A stretch of 64,000 bases of DNA from Pseudobacteroides cellulosolvens ATCC 35603 = DSM 2933. GTDB taxonomy: Bacteria > Bacillota > Clostridia > Acetivibrionales > DSM-2933. How positions within the stretch are numbered: position 1 is the stretch's first letter; each line of letters starts with the position of its first letter. Position numbers and translations under genes: made by a program. Shown here piece after piece: positions 53,399-60,347 of this stretch. Location: NCBI RefSeq assembly GCF_001262605.1, contig NZ_LGTC01000001.1, forward strand, positions 6,559,501-6,623,500, written 5' to 3'. The notes under the pieces are model-generated. The model saw nothing but the letters and a program-made list of their open reading frames with translations. It was not told the DNA's origin and made no database searches.

Positions 53399-54223
53399 TT
53401 ATAATGGCCTTTGCCTGTAGTAAAACTCTATATTTGCCTTGCTGAATTCATCCTTAACGAGTTCGCGAAATCTTCGTTCAACCGCGTAATGTTCATTGGG
53501 TAGAGTTTTGGTTGTTACTCTCAAAACTAGATTATCCTTATGAAACTCTGTAACCCCCAATATTTTGGGTGCTTCTACTATTACATCGAATTCTTTTACG
53601 ATTTCTTCGCAAATCTTGTTTACAATATCTACAGCTTTGCTTAAATCTGCCTCGTAGGATATGGGAATATCGATGTTTGCTGTTTTGTTGCCTTTGGAAT
53701 GATTTATGATCTTTTTAATCTCTCCATTAGGTATAATATAAAGGTCTCCATTGACATTTCTAATCCGGGTGACCCTTAATTCAATATGTTCTACCGTACC
53801 ATTGAGGTTATCAATGGTAATAATATCACCAACTTCAAACTGATTTTCAAACACTATAAAAAATCCCGATATCACATCTTTGATGAGGCTTTGTGCACCA
53901 AAACCTATGGCCAAACCACCTATACCTGCAGCAGTCAGTACCGATTTTATATCAAAGACATCTGTTAGTATTGAAATAACAGCAATAGTGTATATTAGAT
54001 ACTTAAATATACTTCTTGTCAGGGTTGACATGGTATCAAGGCGTTTTATGTTTATGCTGTATTTAAAGTTCTTTTGCTTTTCAAAAGTCTTCTTGATAAT
54101 AAAATTACCTACTTTTACAACAACTATAGCAATAATTATTATACCTAAAGATTTAATAGTATACATTACTGGCGAATTCATATTCACAAAGGTTGACTCA
54201 ATAAATTTTATTACATTATCCAT
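53399..54223 (-). CDS. MscS family small-conductance mechanosensitive channel
   Basis: Membrane channel of 274 residues. Three transmembrane helices (about 20-40, 62-85 and 90-115) are followed by the conserved pore and beta domain: AAGIGGLAIGFGAQSLIKDVISGFFIVFENQFEVGDIITI (read as GIGGLAIGFGAQSLIKD and ENQFEVGDIITI), then the C-terminal vestibule. Such channels release solutes on hypo-osmotic shock. Short MscS length (YkuT/YhdY type). RBS GCGAGGT before ATG 54223. DUF951 follows on the same strand. Confidence 0.92.
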   Translation of the reverse strand: MDNVIKFIESTFVNMNSPVMYTIKSLGIIIIAIVVVKVGNFIIKKTFEKQKNFKYSINIKRLDTMSTLTRSIFKYLIYTIAVISILTDVFDIKSVLTAAGIGGLAIGFGAQSLIKDVISGFFIVFENQFEVGDIITIDNLNGTVEHIELRVTRIRNVNGDLYIIPNGEIKKIINHSKGNKTANIDIPISYEADLSKAVDIVNKICEEIVKEFDVIVEAPKILGVTEFHKDNLVLRVTTKTLPNEHYAVERRFRELVKDEFSKANIEFYYRQRPL

Positions 54224-54345
54224 TATCCATTTACCTCGCTAAAACATATTAAAAGGATTTATCAAAGATTTTAACATATTATATGCTATTATTCCATAAT
54301 AAATATAAACAATATAAAAGGTATTGGAGTAAAATTGTAAAATAA

Positions 54346-54375
54346 TAAAACACTCCAACTGTTTTTGAAGTGTTT
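54346..54375. terminator. Stem-loop between agrD-like gene and mscS
   Basis: AAAACACTCC/GAAGTGTTTT arms around an AACTGTTTTT loop (one mismatch). It lies about 60 nt after the agrD-like stop on the minus strand and could end that transcript. Confidence 0.6.
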
Positions 54376-54437
54376 TATTATCTTCCTCGTATAAAGAATA
54401 AAGGATATAAAATAGAGGATATATTAATCATGGAAGG

Positions 54438-54560
54438 CTACTTTCGAAAGCACTTTGGCGTTTTAGGCTGATAAAATATCCAAGCACAAGCAGTACTACT
54501 AACTAAAACTGAGATAATAAAAAGTGCTGATGATAATAGCATTAATATTTTGTTTCTCAT
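54438..54560 (-). CDS. agrD: AgrD-like cyclic lactone autoinducer precursor
   Basis: Forty-residue peptide starting MRNKILMLLSSALFIISV, an amphipathic/hydrophobic leader of the AgrD type. It continues VSSTACAWIFYQPKTPKCFRK. The segment after the Cys at residue 25 (C-A-W-I-F-Y) followed by QPKxPK is the typical layout of clostridial cyclic-lactone autoinducers: a Cys macrocycle of about five residues and a charged Pro-containing tail that is processed away. An AAGGGG site lies about 10 nt before ATG 54560. It starts 42 nt after the receptor-like gene at 54603-55466, so both are probably one operon. No AgrB processing protease is in the window; one elsewhere would be required. The peptide is too short for default gene callers. 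Confidence 0.75.
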   Translation of the reverse strand: MRNKILMLLSSALFIISVLVSSTACAWIFYQPKTPKCFRK

Positions 54561-54602
54561 AATAACATCCCCTTGTCCCTTTATTTAATAGAGTATACTC
54601 TA

Positions 54603-55466
54603 TTAGTGCAAATTAGTTTTATTTGCTTTCGTATCTGAATTTACATCATTCTTCATGGAGATAAGAATATTTTTAACTTCGCAATAGTCTTCACATTCCA
54701 TTAATCTACATAGATAGTCAATATTCTGAAAAACCTCTCTATTGTCGTATACTCTTTTTTGCTCTTCTTCTTTTTGAATATCTCTTCTCATCTTAAATAC
54801 ATTGACAACAATGACTATAGTAAAAATAACCACAAATGCTAAATTCATAGCAATAAGGATTTTGTCGCTAGTAGAACTAAATAACTCTTTGTTTGACCAA
54901 TATATTTTGAAATTAAAAATTATGATTAAAAATGTAAATAATAATTGTAAAACAACATAACGTACTCTTGTTAAATAATATATACTTATGTGCTTTTTCT
55001 TGAAATTTAACACCTTTATATTCAATTTGAAAAGAATTAATGTAATTATACAAAATATTGAAAAAGAGGACATAAATAACATCCGACGCAAAAAATTATC
55101 CTTTTCAATATCGGCAAAACTGTAATTTGTAACAATTAATCCGATATTAGTTATTACAGCTTGTGTAATTGTTAGCACAATAAAAGCTAATAATGCTGCA
55201 ACAATTGCTTCAACAAAACTTAAATTATAAAGAAATAAAACTGTAACTGTAAGTATAATAAGATTTAGTATAGCAGTAAGTGTAGTATTGGAATTACATA
55301 TAAAATTTATGCTGGCAAATGCTATTGAGGTAATTATAGTTACAGCAATAACATTTCTAAATTTAACTGTATCCTTTTTACCAAGAATCGTCCATGCAAA
55401 AAATGATAACAAAAATTCTTCAGGAATTGACATGGTTAAAAAGTTTATTAGCGAAAACTGCTCCAT
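54603..55466 (-). CDS. AgrC-like membrane receptor lacking the kinase domain
   Basis: Protein of 287 residues. About six transmembrane helices fill residues 1-215, as in the peptide-sensing N-terminus of AgrC and other GHKL sensor kinases (starting SIPEEFLLSFFAWTILGKKD). A cytoplasmic coiled helix (MRRDIQKEEEQKRVYDNREVFQN) then enters what would be the dimerisation/phospho-acceptor region (IDYLCRLMECEDYCEVKNILISM), but the conserved RH(D/E) box with the phospho-His is absent. The protein ends about 40 residues later with no ATP-binding N, G1 or G2 box. It may be a decoy, transport or non-kinase receptor. RBS GGAGGAAGG lies upstream of ATG 55466. The agrD-like gene follows. Confidence 0.72.
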   Translation of the reverse strand: MEQFSLINFLTMSIPEEFLLSFFAWTILGKKDTVKFRNVIAVTIITSIAFASINFICNSNTTLTAILNLIILTVTVLFLYNLSFVEAIVAALLAFIVLTITQAVITNIGLIVTNYSFADIEKDNFLRRMLFMSSFSIFCIITLILFKLNIKVLNFKKKHISIYYLTRVRYVVLQLLFTFLIIIFNFKIYWSNKELFSSTSDKILIAMNLAFVVIFTIVIVVNVFKMRRDIQKEEEQKRVYDNREVFQNIDYLCRLMECEDYCEVKNILISMKNDVNSDTKANKTNLH

Positions 55467-55724
55467 ATGCTATAATTCCTTCCTCCAAATTAAGATAACA
55501 ATAATACAGTACCATATTTTTTTGTTAAACACAATAATTCAGAGGGATTCGACAACATATTGTATATTACTACAAAACTTGATATTAAATTTTCAATATT
55601 CAACAAAATATAATAAATAAAAGTAAAGCAGCATAGTATATCAAATGCTTTAACAGCAATGTTTCCCGTGTCTTTCATATCTATAAATTATCATATGGGT
55701 TTAATGAGTTCAATATAAAGTTTT

Positions 55725-55768
55725 GAATCGACAATATATGCATCGATTCGACAAAATGTGTCGAATCG
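55725..55768. promoter_or_regulatory. Palindromic operator candidate upstream of the agr-like operon
   Basis: CGATTCGACA (55744-55753), AAATG, TGTCGAATCG (55759-55768): a perfect 10-bp inverted repeat with 5-nt spacer. An additional half-site GAATCGACA lies at 55725-55733. GC-containing repeats stand out in this very AT-rich 332-nt gap. The gap holds nothing else convincing. Confidence 0.6.
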
Positions 55769-55799
55769 TACCGCAATATGAACTATATTGTAAAAAAAT

Positions 55800-56516
55800 T
55801 TATTTGCAACTTTGTACCAAACCCTCAAATAAAGATAGAAAAATTTTATCTGATTCCCACATAAGCTCAGGATGCCATTGAACTCCTAATGCAAACCTAC
55901 GGTTTTTATACTCAATGGACTCGATTATGCCGTCTTCTGACACTGAGCTTATTTCAAATCCGGGTGCTATATTTTTCACTGCCTGATGGTGGAAAGAATT
56001 AACTCCTATTGTGTCTGATTTTAAAAGCTTTTTTAATATAGAGCCTTCTTTAATACTTATATTATGGGTAGGGTACCAACTGGGAGCGGCTTGTGAATGT
56101 TTGATAAGGCTTGTATCCTGTATTTGGGAGTGTATATCCTGGTAAAGACTTCCGCCCATAGCTACATTCATAATTTGTATACCTCTGCATATGCCAAACA
56201 CAGGCTTGTTTAACTGGATAGCCCTTTTAATTATATATATCTCCATTACATCCCTGTATGGAGATATATCCCCATTGAAGGGGAGATTTATTTCATTGAA
56301 GTATTTAGGGTCAACATCGGGGCCCCCTGATATGAGAAATCCGTCACAATGCTCAACCATGTTTTCAATAAGCTCCTGCTGCGTACACATGGGCAACAAT
56401 ATCCCAAGACCTCCTGCTTCATTAACACCTTCGCAATAGCCTTTTTTAATGAAGGTCTGCTGATTGGAATAGTCGTACCATGGAGTAATACCTATTAAAG
56501 GACGTTTATTATTCAT
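55800..56516 (-). CDS. Class I glutamine amidotransferase (peptidase C26, PuuD-like)
   Basis: Cytoplasmic hydrolase of 238 residues in the gamma-glutamyl-gamma-aminobutyrate hydrolase family. Visible: PLIGITPWYDY at the start, DGFLISGGPDVDPKYF (oxyanion loop), the nucleophile KPVFGICRGIQIMNVAMGG, and HHQAVKNIAPGFEISS with the terminal GVQWHPELMWE (His, Glu). These enzymes release glutamate or glutamine-like units from gamma-glutamyl compounds. It lies downstream of glnA and the ANTAR regulator on the same strand, suggesting a nitrogen-scavenging role. ATG 56516 is used, 8 nt after GGGAGG; a TTG at 56522 is the alternative. Confidence 0.9.
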   Translation of the reverse strand: MNNKRPLIGITPWYDYSNQQTFIKKGYCEGVNEAGGLGILLPMCTQQELIENMVEHCDGFLISGGPDVDPKYFNEINLPFNGDISPYRDVMEIYIIKRAIQLNKPVFGICRGIQIMNVAMGGSLYQDIHSQIQDTSLIKHSQAAPSWYPTHNISIKEGSILKKLLKSDTIGVNSFHHQAVKNIAPGFEISSVSEDGIIESIEYKNRRFALGVQWHPELMWESDKIFLSLFEGLVQSCK

Positions 56517-56604
56517 ATACAATACCTCCCAGTGATCTGCGAACCATCTTTAATACATTTGAAATTATAAATGTATATCGTAAAACATATATAAAAAATT
56601 AATT

Positions 56605-57180
56605 CTAAATATCATATGCAAGTATAATTGCTTTTGAAATTTCTTTCATGGAAATTCCCTTATCCATGCTTTGCTTTTGTATTCTCTTAAATGCTTCTGC
56701 CTCGGAAAGATTAAGGTGCTTCATCAAAAGCCCTTTAGCTTTTTCAACTTCTTTCCTGGTACTTAAAACTTCCTTGAGATCGGTGATTTCCTTTTCCAGC
56801 GTATTAATTTTCTTTCTTGCTTTAAACATCAGATCTACTGTATTTAAAAGGTTTGTTTTCCCTATAGGCTTTGAAATACAAGAGAATCCTATATCATTAC
56901 TCAGTTCCTCTGCAAGGGTTTTCTGAGATTCTGTAGCAATAAGAATTACATCACAAAGTTTATCTTCCAACAATATCTTTGCGACCTCAAGTCCGTTGGA
57001 TATAGGCAAATCATAATCAAGCACCACAAGGTCAGGTCCAAGTGCACGAACCCTTCTTAAGCATTCCTGATCGTCAGAGACCTGTCCTGCAACAATATAG
57101 CCGTTTTCGCTAAAAAGTGTTTTAAGTTTTCCAGATGAGACTTCATTATTCATGGCAATCAAAATTCTTGGAGATCCCAC
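56605..57180 (-). CDS. ANTAR-domain response regulator (NitR/AmiR-type antiterminator)
   Basis: RNA-binding regulator of 191 residues. A receiver-like domain (about 1-120) contains VLDYDLPISNGLEVAKILL with the phosphorylatable Asp and SKP with the conserved Lys. A coiled coil (about 120-140) leads to the C-terminal ANTAR domain (about 138-188: EVEKAKGLLMKHLNLSEAEAFKRIQKQSMDKGISMKEISKAII), read as KAKGLLM, SEAEAF and KGISMKEIS. ANTAR proteins bind paired hexaloop hairpins and block terminators. glnA lies directly upstream, and its leader shows a fitting hairpin-terminator switch at 58906-58958. GTG 57180 is chosen because AGGGG lies 8 nt upstream; the longer frame would start inside repeat family A. 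Confidence 0.9.
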   Translation of the reverse strand: MGSPRILIAMNNEVSSGKLKTLFSENGYIVAGQVSDDQECLRRVRALGPDLVVLDYDLPISNGLEVAKILLEDKLCDVILIATESQKTLAEELSNDIGFSCISKPIGKTNLLNTVDLMFKARKKINTLEKEITDLKEVLSTRKEVEKAKGLLMKHLNLSEAEAFKRIQKQSMDKGISMKEISKAIILAYDI

Positions 57181-57215
57181 ATAACACACCCCTGTTACTA
57201 TAAAATTAAATCCAT

Positions 57216-57313
57216 AATTTCCTAGACATAACAAAATCGCTTGCGATTTTGCATCCTTGGTTGTTGTCGTGAGAAATTATAGTGTAGAAAACACCATAAT
57301 TTCCTAGACATAA
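57216..57313 (+). repeat. Family A intergenic repeat, complete copy 3
   Basis: ACAAAATCGCTTGCGATTTTGC hairpin, then CCTTGGTTGTTGTCGTGAG, then GAAATTATAGTG...CACCATAATTTC. It is bounded by an identical 20-nt direct repeat, CCATAATTTCCTAGACATAA, at 57212-57231 and 57294-57313. It sits between glnA and the ANTAR gene, so it is inside their likely common transcript. Confidence 0.8.
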
Positions 57314-57321
57314 ATTAAGAC

Positions 57322-57343
57322 AGCCGAACCTAAAGGCCCGGCT
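57322..57343 (-). terminator. Stem-loop after glnA
   Basis: On the minus strand AGCCGGGCC and GGTTCGGCT form a 9-bp stem (two G-U) with a TTTA loop, followed by TCTTAATTT. It is 57 nt beyond the glnA stop and may attenuate read-through to the ANTAR gene. Confidence 0.65.
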
Positions 57344-57400
57344 GCTCCATTGCTGCTGGTAAAATTCTAAACAATGATATTGTTTAATTTATATAAAGAA

Positions 57401-58735
57401 TTAATATTTTGTCAAGTATTGGTCGATTTCCCACTGAGTTATTTTCTTACTATAGTCTTGCCATTCGTCATTCTTGGCTTCTATGAATTTATTAAAAACA
57501 TGCTCTCCCAATACTTCTCTTGCAAGTTCGCTCTTGCTAAGCTCGTCTATAGCTTCCCTCAAACTGCCTGGAAGCGAGTCGATACCTTCAGCTATACGCT
57601 GCTGCTCAGTCATTTCAAAAATATTTTTATCTATAGATGCAGGAGGTTGAATCTTGTTTTTAATGCCGTCTAATCCGGCTGAAAGGATGGCTGATAACGC
57701 CAGATATGGATTACATGATGGATCTGGACATCTTAGCTCAACCCTTGTTGATGAACCTCTCGCAGCAGGTATTCTAATAAGAGGACTTCTGTTCCTTGCT
57801 GACCATGCAATGTATACAGGTGCTTCATAACCTGGAACTAGTCTTTTATATGAATTAACAAGAGGGTTGGTTATAGCAACTATAGACCTCATGTGCTTCA
57901 TAATTCCACCTATAAAATAGTATGCATCTTTGCTGAGTTGAAGCGGATCATTTTCATCATAAAAAGCATTTTTTCCATTTTTAAAAAGTGACATATTGGT
58001 GTGCATTCCTGATCCGTTGATACCAAATATTGGCTTTGGTATGAATGTCGCATGGAGGCCGTTTCTCTGTGCTACCATCTTTACAACAAGTTTAAAGGTC
58101 ATTATGTTATCAGCTGTTGTAAGAGCCTCGCCGTATTTAAAGTCAATTTCATGCTGGCCTGGAGCTACTTCGTGGTGGGATGCTTCAATTTCAAAACCCA
58201 TTTCCTCAAGAACCAGACACATATCTCTGCGTGCATTTTCTCCAAGATCAACTGGACCCAAATCAAAATAACCTGCGTTGTCATGGGTTGCAGTTGTAGG
58301 GTTTCCTTCGTTGTCAGTAAGGAACAGGAAAAATTCACACTCAGGTCCTACGTTAAATTCATCGTATCCCATATCAGTTGCCTTTTTTATTGCTCTTTTG
58401 AGTATATACCTCGGATCGCCTTCGAAAGGTGTACCATCAGGATTATAAACATCACAAATCAAACGTGCAACCTTTCCTGCCTGAGGCCTCCACGGGAAAA
58501 TAGCCAGAGTGTTGATGTCCGGTCTAAGGTACATGTCTGATTCTTCAATACGGACAAACCCTTCTATTGATGACCCGTCAAACATACACTTGTTGTCTAA
58601 GGCCTTTTCAAGTTGTTCAACAGTTATGGCTACATTCTTCAAAATACCAAATATATCGGTGAACTGAAGCCTTACAAATTTAACGTCCTGCTCTTTTGCA
58701 ATCCTTAAAATATCTTCCTTTGAAAAATTGGACAT
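57401..58735 (-). CDS. glnA: Glutamine synthetase, type I
   Basis: Cytoplasmic dodecameric enzyme of 444 residues making glutamine from glutamate, ammonia and ATP. The GSI-alpha length and motifs are clear: MFDGSSIEGFVRIEESDMYLRPD, VGPECEFFLF, the metal/ATP site HEVAPGQHEIDFKYG, GINGSGMHTNMSLFK and the C-terminal NRSPLIRIPAARGSSTRVELRCPDPSCNPYLALSAIL. There is no adenylylation-type Tyr loop, as expected for the Firmicute alpha type controlled by feedback and regulators. ATG 58735 follows GGAGAGG by 9 nt; GTG 58744 is less likely. Its long leader carries an antitermination switch. Confidence 0.97.
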   Translation of the reverse strand: MSNFSKEDILRIAKEQDVKFVRLQFTDIFGILKNVAITVEQLEKALDNKCMFDGSSIEGFVRIEESDMYLRPDINTLAIFPWRPQAGKVARLICDVYNPDGTPFEGDPRYILKRAIKKATDMGYDEFNVGPECEFFLFLTDNEGNPTTATHDNAGYFDLGPVDLGENARRDMCLVLEEMGFEIEASHHEVAPGQHEIDFKYGEALTTADNIMTFKLVVKMVAQRNGLHATFIPKPIFGINGSGMHTNMSLFKNGKNAFYDENDPLQLSKDAYYFIGGIMKHMRSIVAITNPLVNSYKRLVPGYEAPVYIAWSARNRSPLIRIPAARGSSTRVELRCPDPSCNPYLALSAILSAGLDGIKNKIQPPASIDKNIFEMTEQQRIAEGIDSLPGSLREAIDELSKSELAREVLGEHVFNKFIEAKNDEWQDYSKKITQWEIDQYLTKY

Positions 58736-58776
58736 ATACAACACCTCTCCAATATTATTGTTTAGTAATGACTAAA

Positions 58777-58865
58777 ATAAACTTCTGCTATAAATTTCAC
58801 TCACATGATAACTTAACTCGTCAACACTTGCTTAGAAAGCGAAAGTGATATTTTAATCATTCCTT
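58777..58865 (+). repeat. Family B intergenic repeat, copy 3
   Basis: AATAAACTTCTGCTATAAATTT..., then GTCAACACTTGCTTAGAAAGCG and AAGTGATATTTTAATCATTCC. Same orientation as the copy at 20867; inside the glnA leader, between the terminator switch and the ribosome site. Confidence 0.65.
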
Positions 58866-58905
58866 AATGATGATTCAACATAAATTCAACATAATTAAAA
58901 GCATT

Positions 58906-58958
58906 AAAAAAGCGCACTCAAAAAAGGTCATAACCTCATTTGAGAACGCCATTGTTCT
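58906..58958 (-). promoter_or_regulatory. ANTAR-type antitermination switch in the glnA leader
   Basis: On the minus strand (RNA sense) AGAAC-AATGGC-GTTCT (58943-58958) forms a hairpin with a six-base loop having A at position 1 and G at position 4, the ANTAR recognition pattern. Its 3' half overlaps the 5' arm of an intrinsic terminator: GCGTTCTCAAA (58939-58949) pairs with TTTGAGTGCGC (58912-58922), followed by six T (58906-58911). The two folds are mutually exclusive. I did not find a clear second hexaloop hairpin upstream. The encoded ANTAR protein at 56605-57180 is the obvious ligand. Confidence 0.72.
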
Positions 58959-59140
58959 TAAAGTTTTGTCTACGATATATTATAATAATTACTAACTTAT
59001 ATATTAATAATTATTAAATAAATTATATCACAATAAAAATACTATGCAACAAATATTTTTTAAATTCCAGGAAATTATGATGAGTGTTCAATCAAGATTT
59101 CTCAGGACAAAGTTAAAATTATAAATTGATGTATAATATT

Positions 59141-59482
59141 CTATGTGGTTACTTTCTTAAGTGCTTCACTTTCATTTCCGTAAATCTCAATAAATCTATT
59201 AAGCCTTGTAACCTCAAACAAATTCATAATCTCAGGTAATAGATTGCAAAGTACCATGCGACCATTCATTTCCTTAAACTTCTTATAAGTATCTATGATT
59301 ATACCAAGTCCGATACTATTCATATAAATAATACCTTCCATGTTTACTATAACAATCTGACCCGCACTTTCCTTTACAAGATTATCAAGGAGATCTTTAA
59401 ATTCGTTCTGGGTAGATATTCTCACCTGACCTATTAGTTTAACAACTTTGACGTTGTTTAGTTCCTTGACTTCAACTTTCAT
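59141..59482 (-). CDS. STAS-domain anti-sigma factor antagonist
   Basis: Protein of 113 residues with a single STAS domain: VKVVKLIGQVRISTQNEF, IVIVNMEGIIYMNSIGLGIIIDTYKKF and a C-terminal LNRFIEIYGNESEALK. The Ser in MNSIGLG is the phosphorylation site of the SpoIIAA/RsbV family, which bind a partner kinase to free a sigma factor. No partner kinase or sigma gene is adjacent. RBS AGAGGGGG precedes ATG 59482. Confidence 0.85.
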   Translation of the reverse strand: MKVEVKELNNVKVVKLIGQVRISTQNEFKDLLDNLVKESAGQIVIVNMEGIIYMNSIGLGIIIDTYKKFKEMNGRMVLCNLLPEIMNLFEVTRLNRFIEIYGNESEALKKVTT

Positions 59483-59769
59483 TGCTTAAGCCCCCTCTGA
59501 AATTTTTAGCCTGATAAAGCTTCTAGTCCTGGTATATTATTTCAATAATAATTCGAAAAACAATTTTAAGGCTGTAATATAAGTTAAAAGACAATTCTTT
59601 TAATTAATGTAAGATCTAATGAAAGATCAATATTGAATTAATACAGTTAGCTTGTATTAATTCAATTATATATCAAATGAAAATTAAATTCAATAAGTTT
59701 GGATATTATGGAATAGATTAATTTCTTACAGAAGTGTTTTTAGCTAGATTTATCAGTACTTTTAAAGGA

Positions 59770-59814
59770 AACGAACTGTAGAAGAGTAACGCACACATAC
59801 CTCTACAGTTCGTT
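59770..59814. repeat. Stem-loop in the STAS-rubredoxin gap
   Basis: AACGAACTGTAGA (59770-59782) and TCTACAGTTCGTT (59802-59814), perfect 13 bp with a 19-nt loop and no T run. The 530-nt gap 59483-60012 otherwise holds only this and the following inverted repeat. Confidence 0.55.
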
Positions 59815-59840
59815 ATCCATCACACATTCAAAGATCTTAT

Positions 59841-59885
59841 ATGTTTTGCAATAATCATTTTACATATGTAATTATTGCAAAACAT
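59841..59885 (-). repeat. 15-bp inverted repeat after rubredoxin, with 24-nt repeat copy 2
   Basis: ATGTTTTGCAATAAT (59841-59855) is perfectly complementary to ATTATTGCAAAACAT (59871-59885). It lies downstream of the rubredoxin gene and may terminate it. The left arm region (59837-59860, minus) is identical over 24 nt to 2224-2247. Confidence 0.6.
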
Positions 59886-60012
59886 TTTCCTTGATTAATA
59901 TGTTACGAAAAATCATTTTTATAATACAAATGCAGACCATTCAACTACATTTTAATGTAAATTTTGTTCGCAACATATATAGTAATGTTCAAACAATTTC
60001 TTTAATCATCAT

Positions 60013-60177
60013 TTATTCAGTATACTTTTCAAAAGAATCCTTACCAACACCACACAATGGGCAAACCCAATCATCCGGAATATCCTCAAATGATGTTCCG
60101 GGTGCAATACCGCTGTCAGGATCCCCTGCTTCGGGATCATAAATGTAACTACATACTGTGCAAATATACTTATCCAT
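60013..60177 (-). CDS. Rubredoxin
   Basis: Cytoplasmic electron carrier of 54 residues with a single Fe(Cys)4 centre. The minus strand reads MDKYICTVCSYIYDPEAGDPDSG, then IAPGTSFEDIPDDWVCPLCGVGKDSFEK. Both CxxC pairs (C6/C9 and C39/C42) and the conserved Tyr, Trp37 and Asp/Pro residues are in place. The start ATG 60177 has AGGAGT upstream. The plus-strand frame over this region is spurious. Rubredoxins serve oxygen and superoxide detoxification in anaerobes; no partner gene is adjacent. Confidence 0.95.
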   Translation of the reverse strand: MDKYICTVCSYIYDPEAGDPDSGIAPGTSFEDIPDDWVCPLCGVGKDSFEKYTE

Positions 60178-60347
60178 TAATATCACTCCTTTAAAATATT
60201 TATTATTTCATACCCATAGCATAGTATATTATAACAAATTTTTCTTAATTAATTAATTAAATTTTGTAAAAAATCATTTCCGAGGATATTTCTTTAAAAG
60301 AGGATTTTTTCATAGATTTGGCGAATTATTATTGCGAGGTGTTTCAT

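Noticed and set aside
55490..55678. 62-residue minus-strand frame upstream of the AgrC-like gene
   Set aside because: Hydrophobic and suggestively placed, but without a ribosome site or recognisable leader, and mostly low-complexity AT-rich sequence. Left out, though an additional small peptide here cannot be excluded.
58052..58540. 162-residue plus-strand frame within glnA
   Set aside because: Shadow of a highly conserved glutamine synthetase reading frame.
59891..60142. 83-residue plus-strand frame
   Set aside because: It is antisense to the rubredoxin gene, whose CxxC motifs prove the coding strand.
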